DNA of 9,966 nt from Flavobacteriales bacterium. GTDB lineage: Bacteria > Bacteroidota > Bacteroidia > Flavobacteriales_D > Crocinitomicaceae. The notes under the pieces are model-generated. The model saw only the letters and a program-made list of their open reading frames with translations, searched no databases and was not told where the DNA came from. The DNA is taken from assembly GCA_947462695.1 (NCBI GenBank), contig CANHQC010000052.1, positions 1-9,966 of the forward strand, given 5' to 3'. Positions 6,056 to 9,966 of the stretch are shown here, piece by piece. How positions within the stretch are numbered: the first letter of the stretch is position 1; every line of letters starts with the position of its first letter. The position numbers and the translations under genes were made by a program.

Positions 6056-6814
6056 GGTTCCCATGGTGATTAAAAGAATCGCAACTGTTCGTTGAATGAA
6101 CGTTAACGTGACTTTTTTCATCAATTGTTGTCCAATTATTGTTCCTAAAAAAGCAGCAATTATCGCCACGTAAATGACAGGTTGCTTCAATTCGTTAGTC
6201 AACAAATAAGAGCCAGTAAAATAGGTTGAAAGTCGGGTTGCGTCAATTAAAATAGCAATGGCATTGGACGTGCCTACAAATTGTTCTTTTGTCAATCCTG
6301 CTTTGGCTAAAAATGCTGCCCTAAATGCGCCTTGATGTCCAGATAAACCGCCAAAAAATCCACTAATGATTCCACCTACTGGCAAATAGTTTTGGGAAAC
6401 TTGCCATTTCGAAAATCGCTTAGAAAGTTCAATTACTGCAAAGAAAATCATCACCAATCCGATAACGACTTTAAGTGCAGAAATTGAAAATACTTTTCCG
6501 TTAAGCGTATATTCTGCAATAGTTGGTAATTGCCCCATTAAACGCAGAAGATAAGCTCCCAAAAAAGCACTTACAATCGCTGGAAGACCAAAACGCCAGA
6601 GTGTGTGAAAATGAATATGCTTGTAAACCAATCCGAATTTGAAAAGATTATTGGCCAAATGAACAATAGCTGTAGCGATAACAGCGAGATCAACAGGGAA
6701 AAACAGTGCCATTACTGGTAGCATCAGTGTACCAAGACCGAAACCACTGAAAAAAGTTAAAATAGAACCGCCAATTACGGTGAAAGCAACCAGTAAAAGT
6801 TGAAATTCGTACAT
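6032..6814 (-). CDS. TSUP (TauE/SafE) family membrane transporter
   Basis: Integral membrane protein of 260 residues with about eight hydrophobic segments, roughly at 5-27, 28-39, 42-62, 74-93, 111-130, 144-160, 211-229 and 238-259. Glycine-rich signatures typical of the TSUP/DUF81 family occur in both halves: FSGFGLGTLMLP (22-33) and ISGFFGGLSGHQGAF (150-164). Family members export or take up sulfur-containing or organic anions such as sulfite, sulfoacetate or taurine breakdown products. Nothing nearby indicates a sulfur pathway, so the substrate is unassigned. The start at 6814 places a hydrophobic segment at the N-terminus as expected. The gene is monocistronic here, divergent from threonine aldolase with a 60-base gap, and its last 24 bases overlap truC on the opposite strand. 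Confidence 0.88.
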   Translation of the reverse strand: MYEFQLLLVAFTVIGGSILTFFSGFGLGTLMLPVMALFFPVDLAVIATAIVHLANNLFKFGLVYKHIHFHTLWRFGLPAIVSAFLGAYLLRLMGQLPTIAEYTLNGKVFSISALKVVIGLVMIFFAVIELSKRFSKWQVSQNYLPVGGIISGFFGGLSGHQGAFRAAFLAKAGLTKEQFVGTSNAIAILIDATRLSTYFTGSYLLTNELKQPVIYVAIIAAFLGTIIGQQLMKKVTLTFIQRTVAILLITMGTLLIAGIL

Positions 6815-6834
6815 AAAAAGTGTTTAAATCACAC

Positions 6835-6842
6835 CGAAATTA
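6835..6842 (-). promoter_or_regulatory. Weak candidate -7 box for the TSUP gene
   Basis: On the minus strand, TAATTTCG differs from TAnnTTTG at one position and lies 20 bases before the ATG at 6814. No -33 TTG is seen. On the other strand, TAATTTCA (6855-6862) is an even weaker candidate for the threonine aldolase operon. Both must sit within the 60-base gap. Confidence 0.3.
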
Positions 6843-6874
6843 AAGACTTCGGATTAATTTCACGTAAAAAAAGA

Positions 6875-7897
6875 ATGATCGATTTACGAAGCGATACCGT
6901 TACGCAACCTACAAAAGAGATGCGTGAATTTATGTTTCAGGCAGAAGTAGGAGATGATGTGTTTGGTGAGGACCCTACTGTGAATGAGCTTCAGCGCTTT
7001 GCAGCAGGTTATTTCGGAAAAGAAGCCGCACTGTTTTGTTCCTCGGGAACACAAACAAATCAAATTGCCATGTGTGTGCATTTACAGCCCGGTGGTGAAG
7101 TGATTTGCCATGAGGAAAGCCATATCTACAAATACGAAGGTGGAGGTATTGCCAGGAATGCGGGAGCTTCAGTTCGATTGCTTCAAGGTGATCGTGGACG
7201 ATTAAAAGCGGTAGACATTTCCAAATGGATGAATAATCCGGATGATGTTCATTTTCCGCTGACACAATTAATTAGTATAGAGGACACCGCGAACAGGGGA
7301 GGTGGTGCAATTTATGATTTTGATGAAATTAAACGCATTAAGGCATTATGTGAAAATTGGAACGTCCCACTTCACCTCGATGGCGCCCGTTTAATGAATG
7401 CCCTGGTGGAAACGGGAATTGATCCCAAAGTATATGCGAGTCAATTTGATTCTATCTCGTTGTGCTTATCAAAAGGCTTGGGCGCACCGATCGGATCTTT
7501 ACTTATCGGATCGAGTGAATTTATTCGAAAGGCCCGTCGTATTCGTAAAGTATTTGGTGGAGGAATGCGTCAAGCAGGTATTATTGCTGCAGGTGGATTA
7601 TATGCAATGAAACACCATGTGGAACGATTGAAAGTTGATCATGAGCATGCGCGTCTGTTGGAGAATTCGTTGAATCAACAGTCATGGGTAAAAGAAGTGC
7701 TCCCTGTTCAAACGAATATTGTTGTGGCTATTTTGAATAATTCTGATGATCGGGATAAAATCATTCACCAGTTCAAAGAAAAAGGAATTCTTATTATGCC
7801 TTTTGGAGAGGGAATGTTGCGGATGGTTACGCATTTGAATTCCACTTCAGAGGATATAGAAATTGTCATTAGTGTTATTGAAAATCTTTCGATATGA
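6875..7897 (+). CDS. ltaE: Low-specificity L-threonine aldolase
   Basis: PLP-dependent cleavage of L-threonine or L-allo-threonine to glycine and acetaldehyde; cytoplasmic, fold type I. From the ATG at 6875 the protein has 340 residues, the family size. It begins MIDLRSDTVTQPT, the standard opening with the DxRSDT substrate-binding motif. SSGTQTN (56-62) binds the cofactor phosphate. His83 in CHEESHIY stacks on PLP, and HLDGARL (167-173) gives the Asp and Arg that contact the ring nitrogen and substrate carboxylate. Lys200 in SLCLSKGLGAP forms the Schiff base. The frame is open 25 codons further upstream, but that extension (MKFVHKKCLN...) overlaps the divergent TSUP gene and is not family-like. 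The start is preceded by an A-rich tract. It is the first gene of a four-gene operon and overlaps the next gene by ATGA. Confidence 0.96.
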   Translation: MIDLRSDTVTQPTKEMREFMFQAEVGDDVFGEDPTVNELQRFAAGYFGKEAALFCSSGTQTNQIAMCVHLQPGGEVICHEESHIYKYEGGGIARNAGASVRLLQGDRGRLKAVDISKWMNNPDDVHFPLTQLISIEDTANRGGGAIYDFDEIKRIKALCENWNVPLHLDGARLMNALVETGIDPKVYASQFDSISLCLSKGLGAPIGSLLIGSSEFIRKARRIRKVFGGGMRQAGIIAAGGLYAMKHHVERLKVDHEHARLLENSLNQQSWVKEVLPVQTNIVVAILNNSDDRDKIIHQFKEKGILIMPFGEGMLRMVTHLNSTSEDIEIVISVIENLSI

Positions 7898-8517
7898 GAC
7901 CATTTTTCCTTTTGCTATTATTCGTCTCCGTGATGTTATCCTGCGGAGAGTCAAAAAACGATGACGTAATTGATATGGGTGATGTTACCCCACATGCCAA
8001 GGATAGAATTAAGGATAGCCTGTCTGAAAAATTGCCGGATACGTTAAGTGGCTATTTAGATACGGCATTACTTGCTGAATTGAAGTTACCTGTGAAAGAT
8101 ATTGATCAAGTTGAAATTGATTTATTGCCGCAACGACTTTCTCCAAAATCATCTTTTGGTTATAAAATGGGTTTTAAAAAGGATTCCTTGACATATATTC
8201 ATTGGTCCTACAAAGATTCCGTCTATACAAAGAATGCACTTTATAATTGGTTAGATTGTTTTGGGACGAAATGCAAATCAGTTCGATTAGGTGAAGCTGT
8301 TTCTATGCAACGAAAAGGAATGTTATTATTCATGTCTGACACGTCTATAACCTACATAAGTTCGAATCAACCGCTTAAAAAGGAGGATTGGCTTGCCTAT
8401 TTTGAGTCCTTTGCCAAGCGAAAAGATTGGCGTTTGGTTATTGAGCAAAAGAATAGCGGTAAAGCAACCTGGTTTGCTGTAAAAGAATTAGAATTCTCAC
8501 CAATCCTATTGAAATGA
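7894..8517 (+). CDS. Predicted lipoprotein, function unknown
   Basis: 207 residues. A type II signal peptide (MRPFFLLLLFVSVMLSC) ends in the lipobox MLSC with Cys17 as the acylated residue. The following stretch GESKNDD carries a lysine and two aspartates close to the cysteine, loosely like the surface lipoprotein export signal described in Bacteroidota; that resemblance is weak. The mature part mixes a charged linker (about 18-60) with a likely alpha/beta domain (70-207) rich in Trp, Tyr and Phe. It holds a closely spaced Cys122/Cys127 pair (LDCFGTKC) that could form a disulfide. I recognise no domain. Its start overlaps the ltaE stop (ATGA) and its stop overlaps the next start (ATGA), so it is translated as part of that operon. 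No functional link to threonine cleavage is evident. Confidence 0.8.
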   Translation: MRPFFLLLLFVSVMLSCGESKNDDVIDMGDVTPHAKDRIKDSLSEKLPDTLSGYLDTALLAELKLPVKDIDQVEIDLLPQRLSPKSSFGYKMGFKKDSLTYIHWSYKDSVYTKNALYNWLDCFGTKCKSVRLGEAVSMQRKGMLLFMSDTSITYISSNQPLKKEDWLAYFESFAKRKDWRLVIEQKNSGKATWFAVKELEFSPILLK

Positions 8518-8843
8518 AATTAGTCAACAGAGGTTTTTTAGTCGTCAGACCAACAGAAGTATTTCTATCCTGGGCAAATTTGAATAGTCAAGGCATAGCA
8601 TTTACGATTGATGATCAGCCTGAGCCATCTATTTACCTGATTGAAGAAGATTTTTTTGATATCGAACCGATCATTGAGCGGCATTTCAAAGCGATGTTCG
8701 AACAAGAACTTGAGTTAGTGAATGAAGATGAATCAACTTGGCCACAAAACCGGACAATTGAACTTTTCTTAACGTGGTTTGAAATTGAGGCTGGAACAAC
8801 GGTTTTTGATTCTGAGAAAAGCGATTTACGGACAGATGCGTAA
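8514..8843 (+). CDS. Small acidic conserved-looking protein, function unknown
   Basis: 109 residues, strongly acidic, with no signal peptide or membrane segment, so probably cytoplasmic. It begins with a short beta stretch (GFLVVRPTEVFLSWAN). An acidic segment YLIEEDFFDIEPIIERHF (41-58) follows, then helices containing MFEQELELV and FLTWFEIEAGTTVFDSE. The layout reminds me of uncharacterised short proteins in other Flavobacteria, but I cannot name a family. The aromatic residues (Trp20, Trp76, Trp88) and regular secondary-structure pattern suggest a folded domain. Coupling is tight on both sides: the start overlaps the upstream lipoprotein stop by ATGA, and the next gene starts eight bases before this one ends. 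That spacing is the best evidence that it is real. Confidence 0.75.
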   Translation: MKLVNRGFLVVRPTEVFLSWANLNSQGIAFTIDDQPEPSIYLIEEDFFDIEPIIERHFKAMFEQELELVNEDESTWPQNRTIELFLTWFEIEAGTTVFDSEKSDLRTDA

Positions 8844-9450
8844 AGCCTTTTTCATTTTGGCTCTTGTTTTAGTGTCTTTGCTGACAAGTTGCACCTCTGT
8901 GTTCACGGGTTTGTACGGCATGAAAAAACCCAAGCAACTCAAGGTTGAACAAATCAAGAAAGAAGCCCAGCATCAAGGAATTCCTTTACAACAACTTTAT
9001 CGTATTGACACAAGCTATTGGTCCTATTTAGCAAAGGTAGACACTGCCAAACATCAGGAGGTAAAAAACCATAGTCAGCCCTTACAGGCGATGTATTTTG
9101 ATGCTAATGGACAACTTTTTCGATTCTATGTCAACTGTTACGCAGGTGGATTTCCTAACCTAAAATGGAACAGATTCGGTGGATTGAATCAATTTCCGCC
9201 TTTACCTCAAGCACCTGAGGATAGTTTGTTGCCATTTAATCAATTAGCTGCTTTTGCAAAACCATTAGAAGAAGCACAAGATTTTGTTCAATCGGATACG
9301 ACCATTGTTGTTTTTTGGAATCGAATGATGGGAAGACAAAGTAAACGGTTTATTAAACTCATTAATCGAAATGCTCAGCTTAGTAATACGCCAATTCAAT
9401 TGTTGTTTGTGAATACAGATGACTTGTTTCTTGACCTCATGGCTGAGTAG
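8836..9450 (+). CDS. Predicted lipoprotein with degenerate thioredoxin-like C-terminus
   Basis: 204 residues from the ATG at 8836. The type II signal peptide MRKAFFILALVLVSLLTSC has Cys19 as the lipidated residue. An in-frame region reaching back to 8779 would add 19 residues ahead of this signal and is rejected. The middle contains MYFDANGQLFRFYVNCYAGG followed by FPNLKWNRFGGLNQFPP (about 106-122). The C-terminal part (about 154-196) has a beta-alpha-beta pattern: TTIVVFWNRMMGRQSKRFIK, then IQLLFVNTDD. This resembles a thioredoxin strand-helix-strand with both CxxC cysteines replaced. A disulfide-exchange activity is therefore unlikely; a structural or binding role is the inference. The gene overlaps the preceding one by eight bases and is last in the ltaE operon. 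Its TAG directly abuts the stop of the convergent CYTH gene. Confidence 0.78.
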   Translation: MRKAFFILALVLVSLLTSCTSVFTGLYGMKKPKQLKVEQIKKEAQHQGIPLQQLYRIDTSYWSYLAKVDTAKHQEVKNHSQPLQAMYFDANGQLFRFYVNCYAGGFPNLKWNRFGGLNQFPPLPQAPEDSLLPFNQLAAFAKPLEEAQDFVQSDTTIVVFWNRMMGRQSKRFIKLINRNAQLSNTPIQLLFVNTDDLFLDLMAE

Positions 9451-9918
9451 TTAATCGACTTTTTCCCATTTATCAAGGTGAATAAGATTGGCATTCAAGT
9501 AGTTCGGATCTGTTGAAACTTCTTGACCAACCCAATTAGGAAGATCGAATAGGTCATGTTCATTGGTTAACTCGATCTCAGCTAGAACAAGTCCTGTTAA
9601 CTTTCCTTTGAACACATCTACCTCCCAAACAAACTGATTTGATGGAATGTCATAACGTACTTTTTCTATCGTGCTATCGGCAAAAAGGCTTATCATTTCC
9701 TTTGCGTCTGAAACCGGGATTTCGTATTCAAACTCATGCCTGCTGATTCCTCGTTGTTTTCCTTTCACGGTAATGAATGCCTGATCATCCTTTACTCGAA
9801 TTCGGATTGATTTATCAATTTCATTGGTTAAATAGGCTTGGATAATCTCTTTACCTTTCGGTTTATCCACCTGTTTCCATCGTTCAAGGTTAACAAGGAA
9901 TTTACGTTCTATTTCCAT
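9451..9918 (-). CDS. CYTH-domain protein (triphosphate tunnel metalloenzyme)
   Basis: 155 residues, the length of short bacterial CYTH proteins. The hallmark ExExK occurs at the very N-terminus (MEIERKF: Glu2, Glu4, Lys6). Other tunnel residues are visible: RIRV (39-42), TVKG with Lys52, EFEYEI (62-67), Lys86/Arg88 in KVRYD, WEVDVF (98-103) and AEIEL (113-117). The C-terminus has VSTDPNYLNANL (135-146), a usual end motif. Family members hydrolyse triphosphates in a metal-dependent way. Small bacterial ones of this type are mostly inorganic tripolyphosphatases, while others are thiamine triphosphatases or class IV adenylate cyclases. Tripolyphosphatase is the best guess; the in vivo substrate is open. 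The ATG at 9918 starts the conserved motif, so the start is certain. Confidence 0.92.
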   Translation of the reverse strand: MEIERKFLVNLERWKQVDKPKGKEIIQAYLTNEIDKSIRIRVKDDQAFITVKGKQRGISRHEFEYEIPVSDAKEMISLFADSTIEKVRYDIPSNQFVWEVDVFKGKLTGLVLAEIELTNEHDLFDLPNWVGQEVSTDPNYLNANLIHLDKWEKVD

Positions 9919-9922
9919 TTTT

Positions 9923-9930
9923 CGAAGGTA
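9923..9930 (-). promoter_or_regulatory. Weak candidate -7 box for the CYTH gene
   Basis: On the minus strand, TACCTTCG differs from TAnnTTTG at one position and ends four bases before the ATG at 9918, again implying a leaderless or near-leaderless message. The sequence further upstream contains TTTTCG at roughly the -33 distance but no TTG. The remaining 36 bases to the window end hold nothing else I can identify. Confidence 0.35.
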
Positions 9931-9966
9931 CTTTTTTGTCTTGAATTAGCACGAAAATAGGAACCA

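Noticed and set aside
6800..6874. 25-residue extension of threonine aldolase
   Set aside because: It overlaps the divergent TSUP start and precedes the standard MIDLRSDT opening; no homologous extension is known to me.
6884..7610. Several open frames on both strands inside ltaE
   Set aside because: They lie in alternative frames of a clearly conserved enzyme and their translations are low-complexity or Cys/His-rich noise.
8779..8835. 19-residue extension ahead of the second lipoprotein
   Set aside because: It would bury the lipoprotein signal peptide inside the protein; the ATG at 8836 starts a textbook type II signal.
1..9966. Search for a defence system, mobile element, CRISPR array, tRNA or riboswitch
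   Set aside because: No transposase, integrase, direct-repeat array, tRNA-like cloverleaf or long structured leader was found; the gaps are short and the content is housekeeping.

Overview
The window looks like a chromosomal housekeeping segment from a Bacteroidota bacterium, most likely a flavobacterial lineage (the Crocinitomicaceae/Fluviicola area is a guess, not a demonstrated placement). The reasons are: AT-rich coding sequence; no Shine-Dalgarno sequences before the starts, which tend to be A-rich instead; recurrent TAnnTTTG boxes, the -7 element of the Bacteroidota housekeeping sigma factor, just upstream of genes; and the neighbourhood TPR protein / ribH / recF / DUF721, which I recall as typical of this phylum. 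No rRNA, tRNA, IS element, phage gene, CRISPR array or long non-coding stretch is visible. Every inter-gene gap is under about 150 bases.

Layout. Positions 1-1836 (minus strand) hold a tight unit that runs membrane-anchored TPR protein, then ribH (lumazine synthase, riboflavin pathway), then a GlmM-type phosphohexomutase cut by the window edge. Positions 1837-1980 are a divergent promoter region. From 1981 (plus) come recF and a DUF721/DciA-like gene one base apart, a DNA replication and repair pair. A 9-bp inverted repeat then overlaps the promoter of a secreted alpha/beta-hydrolase (3444-4154). A SpoU/TrmH-type RNA methyltransferase (minus, 4159-4638) converges on the hydrolase. Its interlocking divergent promoter also serves a two-gene plus-strand unit: a caffeoyl-CoA-type O-methyltransferase and truC (tRNA pseudouridine-65 synthase).

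truC overlaps tail-to-tail with a TSUP (TauE/SafE) membrane transporter on the minus strand. From 6875 to 9450 a four-gene plus-strand operon with overlapping starts and stops encodes L-threonine aldolase, a lipoprotein, a small acidic protein and a second lipoprotein whose C-terminus resembles a thioredoxin fold without its cysteines. A CYTH-domain protein (minus, 9451-9918) closes the window, its stop codon abutting the lipoprotein stop.

I see no convincing new defence, mobile or biosynthetic system. The least understood parts are the three uncharacterised genes behind threonine aldolase and the regulatory architecture: -7 boxes almost touching start codons, a dyad over a promoter, and overlapping divergent promoters.
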